From Pegoplata infirma (lineage: Eukaryota > Arthropoda > Insecta > Diptera > Anthomyiidae), in contig OY992538.1 of the NCBI GenBank assembly GCA_963921195.1, positions 233,299,462-233,363,461 on the forward strand: DNA of 64,000 nucleotides. Direction: 5' to 3'. A program made the translations under genes and the position numbers. How positions within the stretch are numbered: position 1 is the first letter of the stretch; each line of letters starts with the position of its first letter. Positions 22,499 through 34,337 of the stretch are shown here, in pieces. A model generated the notes under the pieces. It had not been told where the DNA came from, ran no database searches, and was given only the letters and a program-made list of their open reading frames with translations.

Positions 22499-24590
22499 TA
22501 TCCTTAGAATAACAAAGATCAAAGTAAAAAATTAACCATCACCTGATAGATATTTCGGCTCATCTCCTTAAGGTGTTTCAAGGAAATTTCTAACAAAAGA
22601 TAAGGTAAAAGAATTCAAAATGATGTTATAATGAATAAAATTCCACGAAGTCCTTAAAATCAACAGGTTTTTTTAACTGCTCGTGAAATTTTGTCTGGTA
22701 CCGTGGGAAAATTTTTCAAGTTTTCTTAAAATAAATAATTGACTTAAAAAACAACAGGAAAACAGAAAATTTAGCACAAATTGAAAAACACGAGTACAAA
22801 TTTGTAAATATTTTACAAAAGGATCTAGGCAACAAAAGTATAAAATCCGTTTTTTATCCTTAGAAGAATAAAGATCAGAGTAAAAAATTAACCATCACCT
22901 GCTAGATCTTTCGGTTCATCTGCTAAAGGTGTTCCAAAATATGAGGTAAAAGACTTTAAAATGTTGTTATAATGAATAATATTCCACGAAGTTTTTAAAA
23001 TCGAAATAATCAACAGGTTTCTGCAACTGCCAATGAAATTTTGTCTAGTACCGTGAAAAAATTTTCCAAATTTTTTAAAATAAATAATTGACTTAAAAAA
23101 CAACAGGAAAACAGAAAATTTAGCACAAATTGAAAAACATGATTTGTTAATATTTTACAAAAGGATCTAGGCAACAAAAGTATAAAAAAAATTTTAATCC
23201 TTAGAAAACAAAGATCAAAGTACAAAATTAACCATCACCTGATTGCTATTTCGGCTCATCTGCTAAATGTGTTTCAAAGGATACAAAAGATAAGGTAAAA
23301 GACTTCAAAATGATGTTATAATGAATGAAGTTCCACGAAATCCTTAAAATCTAAGTAATCAAAAGGTTTTTTGCAACAGCTTGTGAAATTTTGACTGGTG
23401 CCGTGAGAAAATTTTCCATTTTCAAATAAATAATTGTGTTTAATAACAACAGGAAAACAGAAAATTTAGCACCAATTTTGTTCTTCCTTAGAAGAACAAA
23501 ATTCAAAGAAGAAAATTAATCATCATCTGATAGATATTTCAGCTTATTTGCTAAAGGTGTTTTAAAGGAATTTCTTACAAAAGATACCTTCCTTAAAATC
23601 TAAGTAATCAACCGGTTTCTGCAACTCCTGTTGAAATTTTGTCCAGCCCCGGAGAAAATTTTCCAAATTTTTTTAAATAAATAATTGACTTAAATAACAA
23701 CAGGAAAGCAGAAAATTACCACAAGTTGGAAAATAAGAGTAAAAATTGGTAAATATTTTACAAAAGGATCAAAAACTAACCATCACCTGATAGATATTTC
23801 GGCTCACATGGTAAAGGTGTTTCCAAGGAATTTCTAACAAAAGATGAAGTCAATGAATTCAAAAAGATGTAATAATGAATGAAATTCAATGAAAGTCCTT
23901 AAAATCTAAGTAATGAACAGGTTTTTTGCAACTGCTTGTGAAACTTTGACTGGTGCCATGAGAAAATTTTAAATTTCTTTAGTAAATAATTATGTTAAAA
24001 CAACAGGAAAACAGAAAATTTAGCACAAGTTGAAAAAAATTGAATAAAAATTTGTAAATATTTTACAAAAGAATCTAGGCAACAAAAGTATAAAATCCTT
24101 GTTTAGTCCTTAGAAGAACAAAGATCATAGTCGAAAATTAACCATCACCTGACAAATATTTCGGTGAATGAAGTTCCACGAAGTCCTTAAAATCGAAATA
24201 ATCAACAGGTTTCTGCAACTGCCAATGAAATTTTGTCTAGTGCCGTGAGAAAATTTTTTGAAATTTTCAAAATAAATAATTGACTCATATAACAACAGGA
24301 AAACAGAAAATTTAGCACAAGTTGAAAAATATGAGTAAAAATTTGGTATTATTTTACAAAGGATCTAGACAACAAAAGTATAAAATCTGTTTTTTATCCT
24401 TAGAAGAAAAAAGATCAAAGTAGAAAATTAACCATCACCTGATAGATCAGCTAAAGGTGTTTCAAGGGAATTTTTAACAAAAGATGAGGTTAAAGACTTT
24501 AAAATGATGTTATAATAAATGAAATTCCATGAAGTCCTTAAAATCTAAGTAATCAACCGGTTTCTGCAACTGCTATTGAAATTTTGTCTA

Positions 24591-24820
24591 CACCCAAAAA
24601 AAAACGTGGGTATTCAATACTAAAAATTTAACTAAATTTTAGTCCAAAAGGACCTAGTGCAGGAATTGGTAACCAATACTAAAATTTTTAACTAATATTA
24701 TTCAGAACCAGTAAAAATTACTAATTTTAGTACTTTGAAGATACTAAAATTAGTAACTAATTAGTAGATTTTGGTACAATATCACTTACTAAACCTTTTA
24801 CTGTAGAATTATTTTGAGTG
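24591..24820. mobile_element. Small CACCC/CACTC-ended MITE next to TA
   Basis: Left CACCCAAAA, right TTTTGAGTG, with TA at 24589-24590 and 24821-24822. It interrupts a tandem unit at GTCTAGTGCC. The interior repeats ACTAAAATT/AATTTTAGT. The TA target and terminal bases link it with the elements at 46925, 58836 and 59457. A few extra bases follow the right TA, so the exact end is uncertain. Confidence 0.7.
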
Positions 24821-26818
24821 TAGTAGTGCCTAAACGTGAGAAATTTTTAAAATCTCAAAAAAAAATAATTGACTTAAATAACAACAGGAAGGCAGAAAAT
24901 TTTGCACGAGTTGAAAATGTCCACATATCGAAAAATTGTTGAAAAGGATCTAAGCAACAATAGTATAAAATCACATTTTAATCCTTAGAAGAGCAAAATT
25001 TAAAGTTAAAAATAAACCATCACCTGTTGAATATTTCAAAGGAATTTTTTACAAAAGATGAGGTGAAAGAATTTCAATTGATGTAATATTGAATGAAGTT
25101 CCAGGAAATCCTTAAAATATTAGTTATAACCAGGTTTTTTAAAACTGTTATTGAAATCTTGTGATAATTCTATTGAGAAAATTTTTAATAATTCTAAAAT
25201 GCATAATTGACTTCAATAACAACAGGAAATCAGAAAATTTAGCACGAGTTAGAAAGAAAAATTCTGAAAATTTTTAGAAAAAATAGTATAAAATCACATT
25301 TAATTCCTTAGAAGAAATAAGATCAAAGTAAAACTAAAACATCACCTGATGGGTATTCCGCCTCACCTGCTTAAGGTGTTCTGAGAATTTTCAAAGACCT
25401 AAGAATCTTTTAATTCAAAAGAAGGAACTGTCTGTATCTTTGAATTTTGTCTGGTGCCAAAACGTGAGAAAATGTTAATAAATTTTTCAAATAATTGACT
25501 TATAAAAACAGGATATCAGAATAATAAAAAGTTGAGAAGCAGAGTAAAACGATTTTGAAATTCTTACAAAAGAATCGAAGCAAAAGTAACACATAATATC
25601 TTTTGACGGAGATTTTAGTTCACCTGCTAAAGGTGTTCCTAGGAATTTCTATTAAAAATTTTAAATAAAAGAATTTCAATTGATGTAATATTGAATGGAA
25701 TTCTAGGAAATCCTTAAAATCTTAGAAATCAGGTTTTTGCAACTGTTCTTGAAATTTGGCTGGTGCCTGCCTTAAAAATTCCAAAGAATATCTTCTGACG
25801 GAGATTTTAGTTCACCTGCTAAAGGTGTTCCTAGGAATTTCTATTAAAAAATTTTAATAAAAGAATTCCAATTGATGTAATGTTGAATGAAATTCTAGGA
25901 AATCCTTAAAATCTTTGTAATCAACAGGTTTTTGTAACGGTTCTTGAAATTTTGTCTGGTGCCTGCCTGCATTAACGTGAGAAAGTATCAAAAATTTCCA
26001 AAATAATTGACTAAAATAACATCAAGAAAACAGAAAATTTAGCACGAGTTAAAAAGCAGAAATTAAAAATTTTAAAAAGGATCTAGGCAACAACAGTTTA
26101 AACTCTCATTTTAGTCCTTAGAACAAAAACTAAGATCAAAGTAAAAAATAAACCATCGCCTGATGGATATTTCGGTGCACCTGCAAAAGGTGTTTCAAGG
26201 AATTTTTAACAAAAAAAATGAAGAAAGCATTCCATTTGATATAACGTTGAATAAAATTCTTGGAAATTCTTTAAATCTACGTAATCACCAGGTGTCTAAA
26301 TATTTATTTTAGTCCTTTAACGTGAGAACATTTTTAAAATTTCGGAATTAATTGAACTAATTTACAATAGGAAAGCAGAAAATTTGGCACGTGCTGATAA
26401 ACACAAGTAAATATTTGAAAAACTTTTCCAAAGAATTAGGCATCAATGAACTAAACTAAAGATCAAAGGAAATAATAAACGATCACCTGAAGTATATTTT
26501 GGCTCACCTGCTAAAGGTGTTCTCAGGAATGTCTAACAATTGATTGAATGTTGAATTCAATTCTACGAATTTTTTAAAACCTTCAAACTCAATAGGATGA
26601 CCTGATCTTTGAATTTTGTCTGATGCCAAAACGTGAGAATTTTTTTTGAAATTGTTTAAAAAATTTATTTATTACAACAGGATTTCAGAATGATTGGAAG
26701 ATAAATAACAGAAAAAGGCAATTTCCAAATTCTTACAAAAGAATACAAGGAAAAATAACAATTCGGAAGTTCTTTCAAAAGGATCTACGAAACAATTGGT
26801 AAGATTGTTACACTAAAG

Positions 26819-28405
26819 TAGAGATGGGCGTGAATGATTTTTGACTCACACTCATTTTTGAATCACGCACACTCACTCATGACCATATTTTTTCTACTCA
26901 CACTCACCCACAATCCCCTGCACTCAAAAAAGTATGTCGGTAAAATCGACTACAAAAGACAGTTGTTTTGACTACATTTTGTTGTTGAAAAGGCGTCCAC
27001 TACATATTACGGTAAAAACAACTGAACATGTTGTTGTTTTTAACTATTGATTTTCAACTACAAAATGTAGTAAAAACTACTACAAAAGACGGTATACAGT
27101 TGTTTTTATTACACTTGCCTGAAATTTTATTTAAAATAATTTCTTAAACGTTTAAGTGATTGATTTTTATTTATTTAAAAAGCAATACATTGGTTGTATA
27201 GAATTTCGACATTAAATTAAAATTTTTTGGTGTATTTATCTGGAATTATAGAAGAAAAAAATTATATTAATAAAATGTTAAACAAAATAAATTGATTGTA
27301 TTTACCTTTGTCTTTTTAATAGTTCATTTCAAATTTTCACCGCTACTGATCAAAATTTGTCTGGAATAAAAAAAAAATGAAATGCTTTTGCAAAATTGAT
27401 TTATAAAAAAAAAAATTTTATTTGCAATGTTTCAAAAAAAGTATGTACCTGTTCTGTTGTGTATACAAAGAAAAGAAAGATGGCACCAGGCAACCAAGCC
27501 GACAAGAAATTTTTTGTTTTTTTCCGATTGGTTTTTACGCACGCTTATGTGAGCGCTATATTATACACACTTGCTATCTCATTTATTCACTTATTTTCTT
27601 TCGCTCAAGAATATTTTTTCAAAAACATATTTTTGTTATAATTAAATTTAATTAATTGTAATATAATTTATTTAGATATTATTTATTTGGTATAAAAATA
27701 ATTCCTTCCGCATCCCGCACGACCAACTCGTTCGACACATTCGTTTGCAATAAAAATTTCTAGAAAAAAAAAGTTTTTAGAAAAAAAAAAACTAAAAACA
27801 ACTACATAAATCAATTATTGCTGCAGTGTAGTATATTTTTTGTAATTATTTTTTGAAACTATTACAAAAAAAAGTTGTTTGAGATTTTTTCATACAAAAA
27901 CGACCGAAATTGTAGTTAAAAACAACAGCTACTACGTACTACACAAATGACCGTCATGTAGTAACTGCAATAATTTTCTGAGTGTGAGCAAATTTAATAC
28001 AACTCCCACTCATGCAAGCTTCACTCACACTCACGTTGACTCACACTTACGAAACTCTTATTCTTATTTGACTCACACTCACGAAACTCTTATTTATACG
28101 AACAGAAATTTCAGAAACTAAACTTTTAAAAATCTTTCAAATTTTTCAGCAAAATTTAAAGTTCAGCGAAATTTTAGACTTTTTTTTTGCTTTTTTCGGG
28201 ACGAAATCTTAAGTTAGCAAAGTTTTACAATTTTTTCTTGCTTTTTTTGGTACGAAAGGAGATATGAGAGTTAAAAAATAACGCAAACTCACGAAAAAAA
28301 ATCGACTCACGCACACTCACTCACGCAGAAATTTGCTCCACTCACACACAGCCACGTGAGTAAAATTTAATTCAGTCACACTCACGCGTGATCACGTGTG
28401 AATAA
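26819..28405. mobile_element. hAT-type TAGAGATGGGC element split by another insertion
   Basis: TAGAGATGGGCGTGAATG start, then CACACTCACTC motifs to 26920. After a 1.06-kb insertion the ACTCACACTCACGTTGACTC text resumes (27985-28400). The right terminus has decayed (CACGCGTGATCACGTGTG at the end), so no TSD can be assigned. Confidence 0.7.
26921..27984. mobile_element. CACTCAAAAA-ended element nested in the hAT copy
   Basis: Left CACTCAAAAAAGTATGTCGG, right AATTTTCTGAGTG (inverted CACTCAGAAAATT). TG, not TA, stands on both sides. Subterminal TACTACAAAAGAC / GTTGTTTTGACTAC motifs recur at both ends. Frames at 27396-27655 lie inside and overlap each other in two registers; no domain is recognised. 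The related element at 58836 begins CACTCAAAAAATTATGTC. Confidence 0.7.
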
Positions 28406-28434
28406 CGTGAATCTTATCTGCAAGATTTTTAAAT

Positions 28435-28735
28435 TCGATAAAGCCGAATCTTTGATACCCTCCAACATGTAATAATATTTAAAAAAAAAATTGCAGTGAC
28501 TTTTTGTGGGGGGAGGGGGGTGTATGCAGAGGTCATTGAGGGTCACTTCCCCTCGCGATTTACGTTTACAAATCCATTTATCATACTTTTAGCACTTAAG
28601 TAATATAATTTATTAATTTTTTCAACAGTTCTTTAATATTCCCGCCCACAAAAGGGGGCTTGCCAAAAAAAAAATACATTTTCTAATCCCCAGGGTCCAA
28701 GTGTAGGACTTCTTCCGATATTAAAATGTACAGTG
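28435..28735 (+). repeat. Family C dispersed repeat, copy 1
   Basis: AAGCCGAATCTTTGATACCC, TCCAACATGTAATAAT, GGTCACTTCCCCTCGCGATT, CCCGCCCACAAAAGGGGGC, CAAGTGTAGGACTTCTTCCG. The order of blocks matches 29975-30265 with much divergence. Confidence 0.65.
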
Positions 28736-29974
28736 TACGCAACTTGAGGTCAAAGTTAATTCGGCTGAGGCGTGGGAGAGAAAAAAAAATCATAAAGATC
28801 GAAGGGTGACTCCTGGGAAACTTATCTTTTCAGCTGCTAAAGATTTTTAAAGCATTTTCTGTGTATTTAGGCATATTTTAAAAATATTTTAAAAACTCCT
28901 TTATATGCAATCACGATAAAAAGGTTTCAAAAAGGACGAAGAGATTGGTCTGGTGCCAATAACATGAGAAATTTTTCAAAATAATCTAAAAAATTGAACA
29001 CAGAAGCAACAGGTGCTCAGAAATTTAAAACAAGGACCAACAAATAGATTAAACTCTATGCCATCACGATCAAAAGGTTTCAAAAAGGATCAAAGGAGGA
29101 AAAGATTTGTCTGGTGCCAATAACACAAGATTTTTTTTAAACAATCTTAGTAATTGACCTCAAAATCAACAGGTGTTCAGAAATTGAAAAAAAAAAAAAT
29201 ACAAAATGATCTATAAAAATTCAACAACTACAGGTAAGGAGTTTTAAATACCCACCACAATAAATTAGTTTGTTGGCAATTTTTGAAAAGAAGTAGATAA
29301 TTGACTTAGTTTTTAAACAGGAGATCAGAAAATGTTACATTTTAACATATAATGAAACATTATTAAAATAAATAAATTCAAACAATACAATTTTTAAAAC
29401 TGGTAACAAAAGGATAATAAACTCACTACTATTAAGAGATAAGAGAAGCGTGAATAACTGAATAACCTGCAAAAGGGGATTAACGTTTTTCAATACACAC
29501 GACAAATTCTAAGAACTAACCGGGTGGCAAATTTTGCAAATATTTGCAAAAATGATATGATACAAAATCGTGAGAAAATTTGCACAATTGTTCCTTAAAT
29601 TATAACAGTAGCTCAGCAAATTGTTAAATGTCTCAAATGTCATTTTAAAATATGTGATAAAATGAGAACAAAAGAAAGGACAATTTACCGAAAATCTTGA
29701 AAAAAACCAAAACAAAGTGTAAAATAAGAGCCATCTGCTGGTAGACAAAGGTAACAAAAAAATGTTTTTTTATTGTTATTGTTGATATTGAACAAAGAAT
29801 TTAATTTTCAATGACTTGTTTTATTTATGATTTTTTTATAGAAGATACCTATTAAAAGGGAATCTGTCATACCAAGTGATCTAACCGCTGCTATTTTCTT
29901 TACACAGAAAAAAAATTGGTTAAAATTCTTTTTTGAAACAAAAATATTCAATTATTTTTTAATTGATTCATTTA
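28736..29974. repeat. Decayed tandem-array relatives and AT-rich DNA
   Basis: Between about 28910 and 29240, blocks such as TCTGGTGCCAATAACATGAG, AGAAGCAACAGGTGCTCAG and TCTGGTGCCAATAACACAAG repeat the 19-26 kb unit in decayed form. From 29240 to 29974 I see only AT-rich sequence; the 82-residue minus-strand frame at 29509-29757 has no recognised similarity. Confidence 0.5.
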
Positions 29975-30265
29975 TAATGAGTGAGAGTGTAAATTTTGGC
30001 TGTGCCAAATCGGTTATACCCGCCAATATGTAAAAAAAAATGACGGGTCGTTTTTAGGGGAAAGAGAGCAAGTGAGTTGAGGCACTATTTGCCCCTCGTG
30101 GAAAATATTTACAAGTTTTTTTTTTTAATTCGGTTTTTTGCACTAAAGTAATACAATTTTATTATTATTTAACTAATTTTTTTAGCCACGCCCTCAAAAG
30201 GGGTAGGACCGAAAAAACGACATTTTATAATTCCCTTTCTCCAAGTACAGGATTTTTTCACATTT
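29975..30265 (+). repeat. Family C dispersed repeat, copy 2
   Basis: TGTGCCAAATCGGTTATACC, CGCCAATATGTAA, GCCCCTCGTGGAAAATATTT, CCACGCCCTCAAAAGGGGTA, CCAAGTACAGGATTTTTTC: the same block order as copy 1. Confidence 0.65.
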
Positions 30266-30884
30266 GTTCAACAAAAATAGATAAAGAAGAGTTAATATAG
30301 GTACTTGTAATGTTAATTTATAACGGGTAAAAATAAATGACCTCGAACTAGAATAAAAAATTCTGGTTAATTGTTAAAAAAAAATGCAATAAATCTCAGT
30401 TTTAACAAGAAATGGGCGCGTGAGCGACTTTTGACTCACACTTACTCATGCTCACGACATGAATTTTTCAATTACGAACACTCATATATTTTTGCGCTTG
30501 TATGTTAAACGCTTGTTTAACATACAAGCGTGGACTGGTATCCGTGACGCAGGCAATCTGTTGAGTGAGGCGAGAAATCTGGAAACATTTTCCGAAATAG
30601 TAAAACTTTTATGACATTATTAGAAAATAATATGAAATGTAATTGTATTGGTCGCTAACATTCGAAAAACGAGTAAGCAAATAAAGAAGAAGAGATATAT
30701 TTTTGAACATATATTTTTGACTCACACTCACTCATAATCACGTGAGAAAATTGAAACCCATTTCTTACCAGAAATTTAAAAGTTGAAGTTTTTTTACAAA
30801 ACTTTTTAGGAACGACTACTTGTCCTTGAATTGTTTTTAATACCGGAATTTTATACGTTTGAATTAGTTGACGAATTTAGGAAC
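30266..30884. mobile_element. Fragment of CACTCACTCACGC-type element with perfect hairpin
   Basis: From 30407 to 30775, AAGAAATGGGCGCGTGAGCG and the closing CCCATTTCTT resemble the TAGAGATGGGC family with changed ends, but the flanks show no 8-bp repeat. A foreign GC-richer stretch from about 30495 to 30600 begins with a perfect 16-base-arm hairpin (30495-30530). The rest is AT-rich spacer. 30333-30360 carries CCTCGAACTAGAATAAA, the motif shared with several foldbacks. Confidence 0.5.
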
Positions 30885-30956
30885 GGCTTCCTATGGGCCA
30901 AAAGAGGCTTAAGTTTCAAATTTCTAGTCAATTGATCAAAAATGGCGACCTGTATC
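30885..30956 (-). repeat. Family B repeat, reverse copy, part 1
   Basis: CCAAAAGAGGCTTAAGTTTC and GCGACCTGTATC are the reverse complement of 10660-10720. The copy continues at 31702. Confidence 0.7.
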
Positions 30957-31701
30957 CAAAGCTTTGAAGGATTTCATTCCTTAATTCGATTTGGCATTCT
31001 CAATGAAAATTTAGTGATTGCATTCCCCAATCACATTTTAGCGAATTGAATGAATTCACTTTAGACTCATTCGATTTATAAATATCGAATGCATTCGATT
31101 TTTTTTTCATTCGACTTTTAAAAATCGAATGCATTCGATTTTTTTTCATTCGACTTTAAAAAATCGAATGCATTCACTTGCGAATGCAATCATTCTTCTT
31201 TTCATTCAATTTAAAAAATCGAATGGCTTATCCATTCATTGCATAAAAAACTTATCCAAGATAAAGCAAAACGGAGCCAGTTTTTTGTCCATAGTAACGC
31301 CAACACACTTTTTGTCGTGTAGGCAGTTAATATGTGCATTTTTTAAATTTTCGGGTACACCAATTTTGTTGGATTCAAAATTAGAGTCCATTAGGATCAT
31401 CGTATGTTGGTCCATAGTAGAGTCGTCGATACTATGGACCAAAATTTGGCTCCGTTTTGGTCTATCTATTTAAAAAATTTATTGCATTCGCAGTGGAATG
31501 ATAAAAAATCGAATGCATTCAATTTTTCTAAATCGAATGAACAAGAAATCGAATGCATTTATTTTTTTCCATTCAATCGAATGAATTCCAAGGACTGCAT
31601 TCAATGTTGATTTGTCAAATCGAATGCATTCACTGACTATAAAAATTGAATGGATTTTTTTGAGAATTCATTCGAAAAGGATTTCATTCTTCGAAGCTCT
31701 G
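30957..31701. mobile_element. hAT-type MITE made of GAATGCATTC repeats, 8-bp TSD
   Basis: Ends CAAAGCTTTGAAGGAT and CTTCGAAGCTCTG (inverted CAGAGCTTCGAAG), with exact 8-bp duplications CCTGTATC at 30949-30956 and 31702-31709. Both outer arms are built from the palindrome AATCGAATGCATTCGATT. The centre (31240-31480) is different and includes a 12-base-arm hairpin TGGTCCATAGTA/TACTATGGACCA (31408-31441). The 114-residue plus frame at 31129-31473 and its antisense shadow at 31236-31442 show no recognised domain and overlap the palindromic arms, so I do not call a gene. Confidence 0.85.
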
Positions 31702-31933
31702 CCTGTATCGTGTTTACATTGTTTATATGGACAGACAGACAGACATCGCTAAATCGACTCAAAAAGTTATTCTGAGTCGATCGGTATACTTAAAAATAGG
31801 TCTAGGGCCAATATTACAGGTAGTTTCAAACATCAGCACAAACTCATTATGCCATGAACCAAAGAGTGGTGTTGGATATAATTATATTGTACCAATTAAA
31901 AAATTAATTAAAACAATTAAAAAATAAATTAAA
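31702..31933 (-). repeat. Family B repeat, reverse copy, part 2
   Basis: CCTGTATCGTGTTTACATTG, the GACAGACAGACAGACATCGC microsatellite, and the hairpin end CCAAAGAGTGGTGTTGG near 31858. It completes the copy split by the MITE. An AT-rich tail follows to 31933. Confidence 0.7.
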
Positions 31934-32704
31934 ACAAGTAAGAAAGTTATAGTCGGTCAAGCCCGACCATATGATACCCTACACCAGGGATTTCCGGAAA
32001 ATGGGTCCCAAGTCCAAACATGGATCGATTGGATCTGTCTTTTGTTAGATCTTTATTTAGTGTGAAAACACACACAGATCAAATTTTAGTGGAATTGGTT
32101 TATTTTTTTTGTCAATATACCAATAGAACTGAATTATGAGGGGGACTTAGTCCAAAAATGGTCCAATTATATTCCGATTTGATTAGGTAACTAAAGTACA
32201 CGTTTAACACCTAAAAATAAAATTTTTATTAAATATTTCCATTTTTATGAATTTTGAGGGAATTATGTGAATATCGGGAGGGTGTCTTGTATGGGGACTT
32301 CCAGAAGGACTGATGTGATTCCTTTGAAATTTGGAATGATGATTCATGCATACAAAATTTGATTACCTGCTAAATTTCAAAACGATATCTTTTATAATAC
32401 AGTCATTAGAGTCATTAAGCCGAATCCAAAGGGGGCGTTTGTATAGGGGCTAGGTCTTAACATGGATCGATGTTCTCTAATTTCAATAGGCTTAGTCCTT
32501 GGACCAAAATATGCTTAAGTATCAAATTTCAAGTCAATTGATTGGAAATTGCGACCTGTATCGGACGGACATGGCTAAACCGACTCAAAAAGTAATTCTG
32601 AGTCGATCGGTATACTTGAAGGTATGTCTAAGACCAATATTTCGGGTAGTTACAAACATCAGCACAAACTCAATATATCCTGTACCACATAGTGGTGTAG
32701 GGTA
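31934..32704 (-). repeat. Family B dispersed repeat, reverse copy, both ends present
   Basis: Starts ACAAGTAAGAAAGTTATAGT, GGTCAAGCCCGACC, TACCCTACACCAGGG and ends GTACCACATAGTGGTG, TAGGGTA. It is shorter than 10479-12032 through internal deletion. The microsatellite is reduced to GGACGGACATGGC. Confidence 0.8.
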
Positions 32705-32834
32705 TAATTAATGGAAAGGTTTTTTACAAAAATGTAAATTACTTTTTTCTGTGTAAATCTAAATTTTTATTTTAAGAACCCGAAAACATGACCAAGTTTG
32801 TCATCAAATCTAGCTGAAGCCTGTTGCTTTAGAC

Positions 32835-34329
32835 TAGTGTTTCCAATTCGGTTAACCGATTCCTCGATTAATCGCCTCTATTTCGGTTAATGTCGAAACA
32901 AATAATTTAAAACGCAAATAATTATTCGACCCGATTAATCGGTTAAAATGGTTCGATTAACCGGTTAATATTATTATCTCTATATTCTACCATAATATGT
33001 TTGAAACACTTCCTCTTTTTTACAAACACTTCCGAAAAATTTCAAAACTACAGAGAAAAAAAATATTCAGAAACCAGCAATTAACAGTTTAGAAAAGCAA
33101 AGTTAAAATTTAGAAGACATCATTTAAAACTCAGAAATCATAATTTTCAAACGCCATATTGAAAATCCCAATTAAAATTCAGAAAATCCCAATTGAAATT
33201 CAGAAAAGCTAATTCAAATTCAGAAATCCCAATTGAAATTCCGAAATCCAAATCGAAATTCAGAAACGCCCAATTAAAATTTGCGAAAGCTCAATCCAAA
33301 TTCAGAAAAGTTTATTGAAATTTAGAAATCCTAATTGATATTCAGAAACTCCCAATTTCAGAAAATTTAAATTTACAGAAGCCTACTAAAATTAAGGAAT
33401 CTCAATTGCAATTTAGAAAAATAAAATTGAAATTTAAAATTTCTAAATGAAATTCAGAAAAGATAATTCTGTTACTGAAGAGCTTATAAAATTCAGAAAT
33501 CTCAATTGAAACCCCAATTGAAATTTAGAAAAGTGAAATCAAATTACATAAATACAAATTAATATTTATAAGACATCAATTAAAATTCTGAAAAGCACAA
33601 TTAAAATTCAAAAATCCCAATTGTAATTAAGAAATACCAATTGAAATTTAGAAAAGCCAACTGAAATTCACAAATCTGAATTGATATTCATAGTTTAGAA
33701 AATCAAAATTTAAATTTAAAAATTACAATTATAAGCAAATTGAAATTTTGAAACCCCAATTGAAAAACGAAAACAGCCAATTGAAACTCAGAAATCCCGA
33801 TTGAAATTTAGAAAATTCCAAATAAAATTTAGGAATTTTTATTATTTCTAAATTTCAATTAGCTGCGTTTTGGCTTCCCCCTTTGAAAACTGTGCACAAA
33901 AAATTTTAAAGAAAAAAATTTTAATTAAAAATTTTAAAAAGTTCGATTTTGTTTTTAATAATTTTTTGATATGATATGATAAAATTTTTTAGTATATTTA
34001 AAAAATTTCCGTGAATTCAGAATAAATGCACTTTTGCGATATTAAGCTTTTACAAATTTTAGTTATCAACACTATTACTTTCGTGATAGGTGCAAAATCA
34101 ATTAAAATAGTAATTGAAACTCATTCTAATTTTTTTTGTGTGTATATTTTTTGTTACATTACTTTTAAAAAATAGTTTTAAATTTATTTTTCATTGTTTT
34201 TGACGATTAATCGATTAATCGCCACTTTTTCCGATTAATCGACCCGAATAACCGATTAACCAATTTTCGTCAATTTTCGAATAATGCCCTAACCGGTTAA
34301 CCGGCAGGGTCGAATAATTGGAAACACTA
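32835..34329. mobile_element. hAT-type element TAGTGTTTCCAATT, 1.5 kb, 8-bp TSD
   Basis: Left TAGTGTTTCCAATTCGG, right AATTGGAAACACTA. Exact 8-bp duplications CTTTAGAC lie at 32827-32834 and 34330-34337. The subterminal zones on both sides carry CGGTTAACCGATTAATCG motifs. The interior 33050-33840 is a degenerate array of 18-24-base units around CCCAATTGAAATTCAGAAA. No transposase; non-autonomous. Confidence 0.88.
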
Positions 34330-34337
34330 CTTTAGAC

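Larger units (their letters stand above)
19140..26815. repeat. Tandem array of diverged ~290-370-bp units
   Basis: About twenty head-to-tail units. Marker blocks in order are: CAACAGGAAAACAGAAAATT, TTTTACAAAAGGATCTAGG, TTTTTTATCCTTAGAAGAA, ATTAACCATCACCTGATAG, TCGGCTCATCTGCTAAAGG, GAATGAAATTCCACGAAGTC, GAAATTTTGTCTGGTGCCG. CATCACCTG falls at 19471, 19840, 20035, 20587, 20899, 22537, 22892, 23232, 23781, 24142 and 24432; most steps are 290-370 once insertions are subtracted, with some partial units. Divergence grows to the right. On the minus strand several units give a partly open frame with DFKDF and TPLADEP, but consensus stops and a frame change make it unlikely to be an active exon series; a fossil exon cannot be excluded. 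Confidence 0.8.

Noticed and set aside
27396..27655. Two overlapping ORFs of about 80 residues
   Set aside because: They are in different registers of the same DNA inside a TIR element, with no recognised motif.
31129..31473. 114-residue plus-strand ORF
   Set aside because: Half of it is translated GAATGCATTC repeat of a MITE. It overlaps an antisense frame, and no homology is recognised.
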